In this document: piece after piece, positions 1 through 4,860 of the stretch
Layout of the letters: every line of letters begins with the position of its first letter
How positions within the stretch are numbered: the stretch's first letter is position 1
NCBI GenBank assembly: GCA_937927665.1
Contig: CALBRY010000604.1
Location: forward strand, 1 to 5,215
Direction of reading: 5' to 3'
Length of the DNA: 5,215 nucleotides
DNA from: an uncultured Chloroflexota bacterium
GTDB taxonomy: Bacteria; Chloroflexota; Anaerolineae; Aggregatilineales; Phototrophicaceae
Translations under genes and position numbers: made by a program
The notes under the pieces: generated by a model
The model's input: the letters and a program-made list of their open reading frames with translations, nothing else
Databases searched by the model: none
What the model was told of the DNA's origin: nothing

Positions 1-45
1 GCCTATCTACTACTATATGAAGGAATCGGGTGCGATTGGGAATAG
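1..45 (+). CDS. possible 3' end of an upstream gene (partial)
   Basis: Reading frame 1 is open from the window edge to a TAG at 43-45 and encodes the short tail AYLLLYEGIGCDWE. No family can be recognised from 14 residues. It is listed because the stop lies 6 bp before a long perfect hairpin, the usual position for a gene end, and because a + strand gene here would be convergent with the reductase on the other strand. Frame 2 is also open (to 108), so the frame choice is not secure. The stretch could equally be non-coding. Confidence 0.22.
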   Translation, partial: AYLLLYEGIGCDWE

Positions 46-51
46 GTTTGC

Positions 52-95
52 CCGGCTTTCCCTCTCTATCCCACGCAATAGAGAGGGAAAGCCGG
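52..95. terminator. perfect 18-bp hairpin at the 3' end of the reductase gene
   Basis: The arms 52-69 and 78-95 are perfect reverse complements (left arm starts CCGGCTTTCC, right arm ends GGAAAGCCGG), with an 8-base loop at 70-77. It lies 20 bp beyond the stop codon of the minus-strand aldo/keto reductase, between convergent transcription units, so a bidirectional terminator or mRNA 3' stabiliser is the natural reading. Neither side has a T-run, so it is not a canonical intrinsic terminator. A mobile palindromic repeat is the alternative. Confidence 0.55.
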
Positions 96-114
96 AGTTA
101 TGGTGACAACTAGA

Positions 115-1095
115 CTACGTGGTCACGGGGCGCTGAAGGAGTTCATCAATCTGGCGCATCTGATCCGGCGTGAGCGCACCGAATTTCATCGCCCCGGCAT
201 TGTCCTCAACCTGAGCGACGGTGCGAATCCCCGGAATCGGCACGGTGAGCGGACTGCGCGCCCAAATCCATGCCAGCGCACCTTGTGCCAGCGTGCGACC
301 GCCGCTCGTCAGCACATCGCGGAGCGCATCGAGCTTATCGAATGCGGGCAGCAGGATATTTTCACGCGCCCATGTATCGGTGCGAACATCATTCGCCGCG
401 AACACCGTATCACGGGTGTATTTTCCGGTAAGCGCGCCGCGTGCCAGCGGTGTCCGGTTGACACTCGCCAGATTGAGCTTTTCGCACAGCGCAAGGATCG
501 CCGGAGCATCACGGACGACATTGAGATCGTGCTGAACAGCGGCGCAGTGTTCACCTTCAGCGAAGACGCGCGCCGCTTCCGCGTCATCGGTACTCCACCC
601 GTAAGCGCGGATTTTTCCTTCGCGCACAAGCGCTTCCAGCGCGCCGACCAATTCGGGGACATGTTCAACCGGGTAATCCCACACATGAAGCTGATACAGG
701 TCAATCGTGTCGATGTTCAAATGGCGCAGACTGGTTTCACAGTCGGCGCGCAGATTGGTGATCGTCTGCTTGGGTGAAGCGTAATCGGTCACATGTTTGG
801 CGGATTGGTTCACATTAAAGCCAAACTTGGTAGCGATCACCACCTGATCGCGCTTTCCGGAGAGCGCCCGCCCCAACACCGTTTCGCTGTGACCCGTGCC
901 ATACGTCGCCGCCGTATCAAAGAAATTGATCCCGCTGGCGATTGCGTGATGCACAGCGCGGATCGATTCGGAGTCGTCCACTTCGCCCCAACCCGCTTGA
1001 ATATCACGGAACTGCCACACGCCGCCGATCGCCCAACAACCCATCCCTAACGGCGAAACCTGAATGCCGGAACGTCCTAACTGCCGCATTTCCAT
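115..1095 (-). CDS. aldo/keto reductase family oxidoreductase
   Basis: This is a 326-residue cytosolic (beta/alpha)8-barrel enzyme that should use NADPH to reduce aldehydes or ketones to alcohols; the substrate cannot be told from sequence. The family's catalytic tetrad is complete: Asp60 (FFDTA), Tyr65 (ATYG), Lys90 (ATKFG) and His137 (DLYQLH). The N-terminal LGRSGIQVSPLGMGCW and the cofactor-binding segment PIPGIRTVAQVEDNAGA (about 286-302) are typical, and the length is normal. The first ATG (1095) is preferred over the ATG two codons later because AAGGA (1102-1106) lies 6 bases upstream. The gene is divergent from the LLM oxidoreductase and has a MerR-type promoter, suggesting induction by a small molecule, perhaps a reactive carbonyl or other electrophile. 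The family call is secure; the role in detoxification is inference. Confidence 0.95.
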   Translation of the reverse strand: MEMRQLGRSGIQVSPLGMGCWAIGGVWQFRDIQAGWGEVDDSESIRAVHHAIASGINFFDTAATYGTGHSETVLGRALSGKRDQVVIATKFGFNVNQSAKHVTDYASPKQTITNLRADCETSLRHLNIDTIDLYQLHVWDYPVEHVPELVGALEALVREGKIRAYGWSTDDAEAARVFAEGEHCAAVQHDLNVVRDAPAILALCEKLNLASVNRTPLARGALTGKYTRDTVFAANDVRTDTWARENILLPAFDKLDALRDVLTSGGRTLAQGALAWIWARSPLTVPIPGIRTVAQVEDNAGAMKFGALTPDQMRQIDELLQRPVTT

Positions 1096-1101
1096 AGTGT
1101 G

Positions 1102-1106
1102 TCCTT
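1102..1106 (-). promoter_or_regulatory. ribosome binding site of the aldo/keto reductase
   Basis: On the minus strand the sequence reads AAGGA followed by 6 bases and ATG. This favours the first of two closely spaced in-frame ATG codons. Confidence 0.7.
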
Positions 1107-1132
1107 GCTGTTTGTTTTCCCGTACAAGTCTG

Positions 1133-1163
1133 ACTCTACAAGTTAGAGTGCGCTCTAAGTCAA
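1133..1163 (-). promoter_or_regulatory. MerR-type promoter and operator for the aldo/keto reductase
   Basis: Read on the minus strand, TTGACT (1158-1163) is a near-consensus -35 and TAGAGT (1133-1138) a fair -10. They are separated by 19 bp instead of the usual 17. A long spacer carrying a dyad is the signature of promoters activated by MerR-family proteins, which twist the DNA to realign the two hexamers. The spacer carries the dyad TTAGAG-n4-CTCTAA (1143-1158). A second dyad, ACTCTA-n5-TAGAGT (1133-1149), shares its arm and covers the -10. The predicted transcript start is about 1126, giving a leader of roughly 30 bases. The likely regulator is the MerR protein encoded at 2217-2618; that link is inference. 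Confidence 0.75.
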
Positions 1164-1165
1164 GC

Positions 1166-1178
1166 CCTCAACTTGAGG
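1166..1178. repeat. 13-bp palindrome CCTCAA-C-TTGAGG in the divergent promoter region
   Basis: Perfect 6-base arms around one central base, located 2 bp upstream of the reductase -35 hexamer and 53 bp before the LLM start codon. It could be a second operator, or its TTGAGG half could serve as a -35 for the LLM gene. No well-placed -10 partner is convincing. Its half-sites differ from the CTCTAA type of the neighbouring MerR dyad. Confidence 0.4.
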
Positions 1179-1192
1179 CAATTTGCGGTACA

Positions 1193-1206
1193 CTGAATCT
1201 ATTCAG
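1193..1206. repeat. 14-bp palindrome CTGAAT-CT-ATTCAG before the LLM gene
   Basis: Perfect 6-base arms with a 2-base centre, 25 bp before the LLM start codon. It lies in the probable 5' leader or core promoter of the rightward transcript, so it could be an operator or a small leader hairpin. It is short enough that chance cannot be excluded. Confidence 0.3.
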
Positions 1207-1218
1207 CATGTGCTTAAC

Positions 1219-1223
1219 AGGAG
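1219..1223 (+). promoter_or_regulatory. ribosome binding site of the LLM oxidoreductase
   Basis: AGGAG stands 8 bases before the ATG at 1232. It fixes the start there and rejects an in-frame ATG at 1064 that would add 56 residues of poor, Cys/Ser-rich sequence running through the divergent promoter. Confidence 0.85.
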
Positions 1224-1231
1224 TTCTGACC

Positions 1232-2206
1232 ATGCCTAAAATCGGCATGATTTTTCATCCGACATTTCCGCCCGAAACACTCCGCGATTTTGCACGCCGC
1301 GCCGAATCCGCCGGGCTAGATGAACTCTGGGTGTGGGATGACTGCTTTTTACCCGGCGCGTTCACATCGGCGGCGCTTGCCCTCAGCGCGACCGAACGCT
1401 TGACCGTCGGGATCGGGCTGCTCCCCGCGACAGTCTATAACCCGCTGTTCGCCGCCATGGAGATCACGACGCTGGCGCGGGCATTTCCGGGGCGCTTTAT
1501 CCCCGGTTTTGGTCACGGGGTCGATTCGTGGATGCATCAAATCGGCGCAGCGCCAAAATCATCGATGAAAACACTCGAAGAAACCGTAAACGCCGTGCGC
1601 GTTTTGCTCAGCGGCGACCGCGTGACGGTGCATCAAAACGGGGTCGATCTGGACGCGGTGCAGATGACGCTGTTCCCGATACAACCGCCGCCGCTCTATA
1701 TCGGCGCGATGCGCGAGAAATCCTTGCAGCTTGCCGGACGCGCCGCCGATGGGACGATTCTCACCGATATGTCGTCCCCCGCCTATGTGCGTTGGGCAAA
1801 GACTCACATCAATGCGGGCATCGCGGAGCGCGCCCACCCGCTCGGTGATCACCGCATCGTCTCGTACATGACGGCGAAAGTGAACCCGGATGGAGAAACG
1901 GCGCGGGCAGTGGTGCGGCGCTTGATCGCACAGCGGCTCAAGTGGGCGAATCCTCAAATGGACGCGCTCGGCATTCGTGACGAAGCGCGTGCGCTGCTCG
2001 AAACACACGGGGATGACACCGCCCGCTATCTCCCCGATGAATGGGTGGATGCGCTTTCGGCATCAGGCACGCCTGATCAAGCGGCGGCATCCGTGATCCG
2101 GTTGGCGGACGCGGGTGTTGACACGGTAATTTTGCAGCCGCTCGATGGCGATCCCGATTGTTTGGACGAATACACGCGCTATCTGCTGCCATTACTGAAG
2201 GGGTAA
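1232..2206 (+). CDS. LLM-class (luciferase-like) flavin- or F420-dependent oxidoreductase
   Basis: This 324-residue protein belongs to the bacterial luciferase-like TIM-barrel family, which includes FMN-dependent monooxygenases and F420-dependent dehydrogenases/reductases. Visible hallmarks are the first strand KIGMIFHPTFPPE, the motif AESAGLDELWVWDD (25-38), the strand TVGIGLLPATVYNP (58-71), the cofactor-loop segment GRFIPGFGHG (87-96), PPPLYIGAM (152-160) with LAGRAADGTILTD (167-179), and a C-terminal GTPDQAAASVIRLADAGVDTVIL (279-301). The layout resembles F420-dependent methylene-tetrahydromethanopterin reductase-like members, but sequence alone does not decide between FMN and F420. It is cytosolic, with no signal peptide. 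It is divergent from the aldo/keto reductase and followed after 10 bp by a MerR regulator, so it probably forms a two-gene transcript with that gene. The substrate is unknown. Confidence 0.92.
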   Translation: MPKIGMIFHPTFPPETLRDFARRAESAGLDELWVWDDCFLPGAFTSAALALSATERLTVGIGLLPATVYNPLFAAMEITTLARAFPGRFIPGFGHGVDSWMHQIGAAPKSSMKTLEETVNAVRVLLSGDRVTVHQNGVDLDAVQMTLFPIQPPPLYIGAMREKSLQLAGRAADGTILTDMSSPAYVRWAKTHINAGIAERAHPLGDHRIVSYMTAKVNPDGETARAVVRRLIAQRLKWANPQMDALGIRDEARALLETHGDDTARYLPDEWVDALSASGTPDQAAASVIRLADAGVDTVILQPLDGDPDCLDEYTRYLLPLLKG

Positions 2207-2216
2207 ATCCACCAAA

Positions 2217-2618
2217 ATGACCGACAAACAAAAAGAACTGCTCACCATCAAACAGGTTGCCGAGGCGACCAATCTCAGCGTGTACACGCTCCGCTATTAT
2301 GAGCGCATCGGCTTGATCCACCCCATCGAGCGGGCGGACAATTCGCACCGCCGCTACACCCGCGAGGATATCGGTTGGATCGATTTTTTGATGAAGCTCC
2401 GCGCTACGGGAATGCCGATCCACGAAATGCAAATGTACGCCCAACTTCAGCGTGCCGGAGATGAAACCCTGCCGCACCGCGTGGAAATGCTCAAGAATTT
2501 GCAGCACGATCTAGAAGCGCGCATTGACGAACTAAACGAGCATTTGAAGCTGATTCGCTATAAAGTCTCGTTCTACAGCGAAGTGATCGCGGTGAACGCG
2601 GAGAAAGAGTTGGTATAA
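2217..2618 (+). CDS. MerR-family transcriptional regulator, cysteine-free
   Basis: The protein has 133 residues. The N-terminal winged helix-turn-helix is clear: LLTIKQVAEATNLSVYTLRYYERIGLI (8-34), then the wing with RRYTREDIGWIDFL (45-58). A long dimerisation helix spans about 85-117 (a coiled coil around HRVEMLKNLQHDLEARIDEL), and a short tail follows. The IGWIDFLMKLRATGMPI segment resembles the AdhR/NmlR branch, which responds to aldehydes and electrophiles. In Bacillus AdhR the equivalent of Lys60 is, from memory, the reactive cysteine. This protein has no cysteine at all, so it cannot sense metals or electrophiles by thiol chemistry. It should bind a MerR-type operator as a dimer, most plausibly the one at 1133-1163. 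It starts 10 bp after the LLM gene with only a weak GGGG-type ribosome site, which suggests translation coupled to that gene. Its stop codon lies inside the next promoter. Confidence 0.93.
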   Translation: MTDKQKELLTIKQVAEATNLSVYTLRYYERIGLIHPIERADNSHRRYTREDIGWIDFLMKLRATGMPIHEMQMYAQLQRAGDETLPHRVEMLKNLQHDLEARIDELNEHLKLIRYKVSFYSEVIAVNAEKELV

Positions 2619-2659
2619 TTCACCGCTTCAACGCTGTTCACCGGATTGTAATGTTCACC
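2591..2659 (+). promoter_or_regulatory. promoter of the beta-propeller gene with a GTTCACC repeat array
   Basis: A perfect extended -10, TGG-TATAAT (2611-2619), overlaps the MerR stop codon (TAA 2616-2618). A -35 is weak: GGTGAA at 2591-2596 with 17 bp spacing. Around it, GGTGAAC (2591-2597) is an inverted copy of ATTCACCG (2618-2625), GTTCACCG (2636-2643) and GTTCACC (2653-2659). The three direct copies are 18 and 17 bp apart. The outer inverted pair brackets the -10. The arrangement looks like an operator array for an unidentified regulator. The last copy ends 1 base before the ATG, and no Shine-Dalgarno sequence is visible there. Confidence 0.5.
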
Positions 2660-2660
2660 C

Positions 2661-3725
2661 ATGCTTAAGAATCTTCAAACCCTCTCGCTGCCTCAGCGGC
2701 GCTTCGTCTTTTTCGTGATTTTCGGCGGTGTCCTGCTGGCATTTATCGGCGTCACCGTTTTGTTGATCAACTCTGCGCTGAACACCGGACAGCGCGTGCA
2801 GTCGATCGCGCTTGATCCGGCGGTGAGTATCGCCCAGTATGTCACCCTGCCGGATGACAACGCTTATCCGCCCGCGCTTGCCGTGCTGCCGGATAACACG
2901 ATCATCACCGGCAGTTATTCCAGCGGCGCGGTGTACGCGATCAGCCCGATGGGACATGTGAGCGAACTCCTGAACACCCGCGATCAAATCGGTGCGTTTA
3001 CGGGAGTCGCCCTAATGCCGGATGGCGCGTCAGTGCTGGTGATCGATCAGAACGATACCGATCCGCGTACAGCGGGCGGGCGGCTGTGGCGTGTTCCCAT
3101 CTTCAGCAGCGAAATTACGGAATTTCCTACCTCAATCGATGCGACGGGATGGGTTTCGCCCAATGATCTGACATTTGACGCGCTCGGACGCCTTTACGTG
3201 ACCGACTCCGGTCGCAACGAAGTTTGGCGCTTCGACGCGGACGGTTCGAACGGCACGATCTGGTTTGTGCCGCCGCCGCCCGCCGCCGATGCGGTGAGTC
3301 AGCGCCGCGCCGTGACCGGGATCGCCTATGATGCGCTCACCGATTCGATGCTTGTGACCGATCCCGAACAAAACATCATTTACCGCATCAGCGTGAGCGA
3401 TGCGTCATCCAGCATCGTCTATGAACACGGCGCGCGACCGAATCCGCCGGGGTTTGACGGCTTGACCGTCGCACCGGATGGCACGATCTACGTGGCGGCG
3501 CTCGGTCAAAACGGGATTGCGCGCGTGGATGAGGCAAACAACGAACTCGTGTACATCGCGGGCTTGTTCCGGGGGGCAAGCGATGTTGAGTATGTCGCCC
3601 CCGGGCTGCTCTACGTGACCAATTTCGATCAGGCGTCGATCGTGCTGCCGTTTATCGCGCCTCAGCTTCCGTTCGCGCTCGACGTGATCGACTTGAACAC
3701 GCCCAGCGCCACCGCCACACCATAA
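2661..3725 (+). CDS. membrane-anchored SMP-30/gluconolactonase-like beta-propeller protein
   Basis: The protein has 354 residues. A short basic N-terminus (KNLQTLSLPQRR) leads into one hydrophobic helix at about 15-37, a signal anchor, so the rest should lie outside the membrane. From about 55 to 335 there are repeated propeller blades of the type PDGxxYV. They include SPNDLTFDALGRLYVTDSGRNEVWRFDADG (166-195, in two adjoining parts) and FDGLTVAPDGTIYVAAL (265-281). These two match the SMP-30/gluconolactonase segments that supply metal ligands (Asn168 and Asp266 here). The equivalents of the other two ligands, an early Glu and the Asn of the SNG motif (TG at 219-220 here), seem to be missing. 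A lactonase function is therefore doubtful and a binding or scaffold role is possible. The tail NTPSATATP resembles the Thr/Pro linkers of Chloroflexota surface proteins. The ATG is the only candidate because an in-frame stop lies at 2649-2651. Confidence 0.82.
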   Translation: MLKNLQTLSLPQRRFVFFVIFGGVLLAFIGVTVLLINSALNTGQRVQSIALDPAVSIAQYVTLPDDNAYPPALAVLPDNTIITGSYSSGAVYAISPMGHVSELLNTRDQIGAFTGVALMPDGASVLVIDQNDTDPRTAGGRLWRVPIFSSEITEFPTSIDATGWVSPNDLTFDALGRLYVTDSGRNEVWRFDADGSNGTIWFVPPPPAADAVSQRRAVTGIAYDALTDSMLVTDPEQNIIYRISVSDASSSIVYEHGARPNPPGFDGLTVAPDGTIYVAALGQNGIARVDEANNELVYIAGLFRGASDVEYVAPGLLYVTNFDQASIVLPFIAPQLPFALDVIDLNTPSATATP

Positions 3726-3744
3726 CGATACATCGATTGCTTAG

Positions 3745-3749
3745 AGGAG
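3745..3749 (+). promoter_or_regulatory. ribosome binding site deciding a GTG start
   Basis: AGGAG lies 7 bases before the GTG at 3757, supporting this non-ATG start. There is no upstream in-frame ATG with comparable support. Confidence 0.85.
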
Positions 3750-3756
3750 CGGCATT

Positions 3757-4785
3757 GTGGAACTCAAGGTGGTATTTGCGGGATGCGGCGGAATCGGTGA
3801 GGCGTGGCTCAAAATCGTAGCGGAGCATCCCGAATGGAAACTGCGGCTCGTCGGCTTTGTCGATGTGCGGCTGGATGCGGCGCAGCGCTACGCAGAACAA
3901 TACGGCGTTCCCGGCGCGGCTTTCGGAGTCGATCTTGACGCGATCCTCACGCAGATGCAGCCGGATATCGTGTTTGACTGCACAATTCCGGAAGCACATC
4001 ACCCGATCACGCTGACGGCGTTAGCACATGGCTGTCATGTGCTGGGCGAAAAACCACTCGCGGATTCGCTTGAACACGCCCGCGAGATGATCGCGGCGGC
4101 GGAACGGGCGGGCAAGCTCTACGGTGTGATGCAAAATCGCCGCTTTGATCCGAATCTGCTGCGCCTAAAACGGTTGATCCACTCCGGCGAAATCGGCGCG
4201 ATCACGACCCTGCACAGCGATTTTTTCAACGCGCCGCACTTTGTCGGCTTCCGTCATACGATGCGTCACCCGCTGATTTTCGATATGGCGATCCACACGT
4301 TCGACGCGGCGCGTTACCTGCTCAATGCTGATCCGGTCGCGGTGTACTGTCATGAGTGGAATCCGAGCGGATCCAGTTTTGCACACGGTGCATCGGCGGT
4401 CGCTGTGTTCGAGATGACGGACGGGATCGTTTACACCTACCGGGGGAGTTGGGCAGCCGAAGGCGTGATGACGGCGTGGGAAGCGGAATGGCGCGTACTC
4501 GGCGAATGCGGCAGCGCGACATGGAACGGCGCAGAGTCATACCGGGCGCAGAAGATCAGCGCGACAGGCGGATTCTTCAATGAATTTGCGGAGATCGATC
4601 TACCGCCGCTTGCGGCGATGCCTGCCGTGCATCATGCCGGAGGCATCGCGGACTTTATTCATGCGGTGCGGACAGGCGGAAAGCCGCTCAATCCCGGCGC
4701 GGAAAATATCAAATCGCTGGCGATGGTGTTCGCCGCAATCGAAAGCGCCGAGACGGGTCAGCGTGTCCCCATTTTGGTGGGCTGA
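3757..4785 (+). CDS. Gfo/Idh/MocA family NAD(P)-dependent oxidoreductase
   Basis: This is a 342-residue two-domain cytosolic dehydrogenase. The N-terminal Rossmann fold (1-120) has the dinucleotide motif GCGGIG (9-14), an acidic residue after the second strand (FVDVR, Asp36) and the family's GEKPLA motif (97-102) with the probable catalytic Lys99. The C-terminal alpha/beta domain has HPLIFDMAIHTFDAARYLL (171-189), in which Asp176 and His180 fit the conserved catalytic pair and Asp183 follows. GGIADFIHAVRTGGKPLNP (295-313) is the usual C-terminal signature. Members oxidise or reduce hydroxyl groups of sugars, inositols and related cyclic compounds; the substrate here is unknown. It starts 31 bp after the propeller gene with no obvious terminator between them, so co-transcription is likely. 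A sugar dehydrogenase beside a lactonase-like protein would make a sensible pair, but the propeller faces outward and its metal site looks incomplete, so a shared pathway is only a guess. Confidence 0.94.
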   Translation: MELKVVFAGCGGIGEAWLKIVAEHPEWKLRLVGFVDVRLDAAQRYAEQYGVPGAAFGVDLDAILTQMQPDIVFDCTIPEAHHPITLTALAHGCHVLGEKPLADSLEHAREMIAAAERAGKLYGVMQNRRFDPNLLRLKRLIHSGEIGAITTLHSDFFNAPHFVGFRHTMRHPLIFDMAIHTFDAARYLLNADPVAVYCHEWNPSGSSFAHGASAVAVFEMTDGIVYTYRGSWAAEGVMTAWEAEWRVLGECGSATWNGAESYRAQKISATGGFFNEFAEIDLPPLAAMPAVHHAGGIADFIHAVRTGGKPLNPGAENIKSLAMVFAAIESAETGQRVPILVG

Positions 4786-4821
4786 AGAAGCCGCCCCCGA
4801 ATTCGGACACGAGCGTTGTAG

Positions 4822-4841
4822 GGACAGGGCATGCCCTGTCC
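4822..4841. repeat. 20-bp perfect palindrome with GCATGC core in the convergent gap
   Basis: The arms GGACAGGGCA and TGCCCTGTCC meet without a loop. With one extra G on the left, the complementarity extends to TAGG/CCTA. It lies in the 75-bp gap between the convergent oxidoreductase and MFS genes. Related palindromes of the form GTAGGG...GCATGC...CCCTAC are, from memory, common interspersed repeats in Chloroflexota and cyanobacteria. A T-run is absent on both sides, so a role in termination is possible but not shown. The remainder of the gap (4786-4821, 4842-4860) holds nothing recognisable. Confidence 0.65.
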
Positions 4842-4860
4842 TATGTGGGAGAGATCAATC

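Noticed and set aside
100..777. 225-codon open frame on the + strand opposite the aldo/keto reductase
   Set aside because: It is fully antisense to a gene with an intact catalytic tetrad. Its product is Arg/His-rich with no recognisable fold, as expected from the complementary strand of GC-rich coding DNA.
1123..1143. Direct repeat TACAAGT (1123-1129 and 1137-1143)
   Set aside because: Two 7-base copies 14 bp apart in an AT-richer promoter region can arise by chance, and one copy lies within the MerR-type promoter already described.
1173..1203. TTGAGG (1173-1178) and TCTATT (1198-1203), 19 bp apart, as a second MerR-type promoter for the LLM gene
   Set aside because: The -10 lacks the key second-position A, and the spacer holds no dyad, so the match is too weak to call.
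1064..1231. 56-residue N-terminal extension of the LLM oxidoreductase from an ATG at 1064
   Set aside because: It overlaps the reductase start and the divergent promoter, encodes sequence unlike the family, and lacks a ribosome site. The ATG at 1232 has AGGAG at 8 bases and begins with the family's first strand.
1559..2008. 149-codon minus-strand open frame inside the LLM gene
   Set aside because: It is a complementary-strand shadow with His/Arg-rich composition and no ribosome site or family match.
1938..2507. 189-codon open frame on the minus strand across the LLM and MerR genes
   Set aside because: It is antisense to two clearly recognisable proteins and shows no domain of its own.
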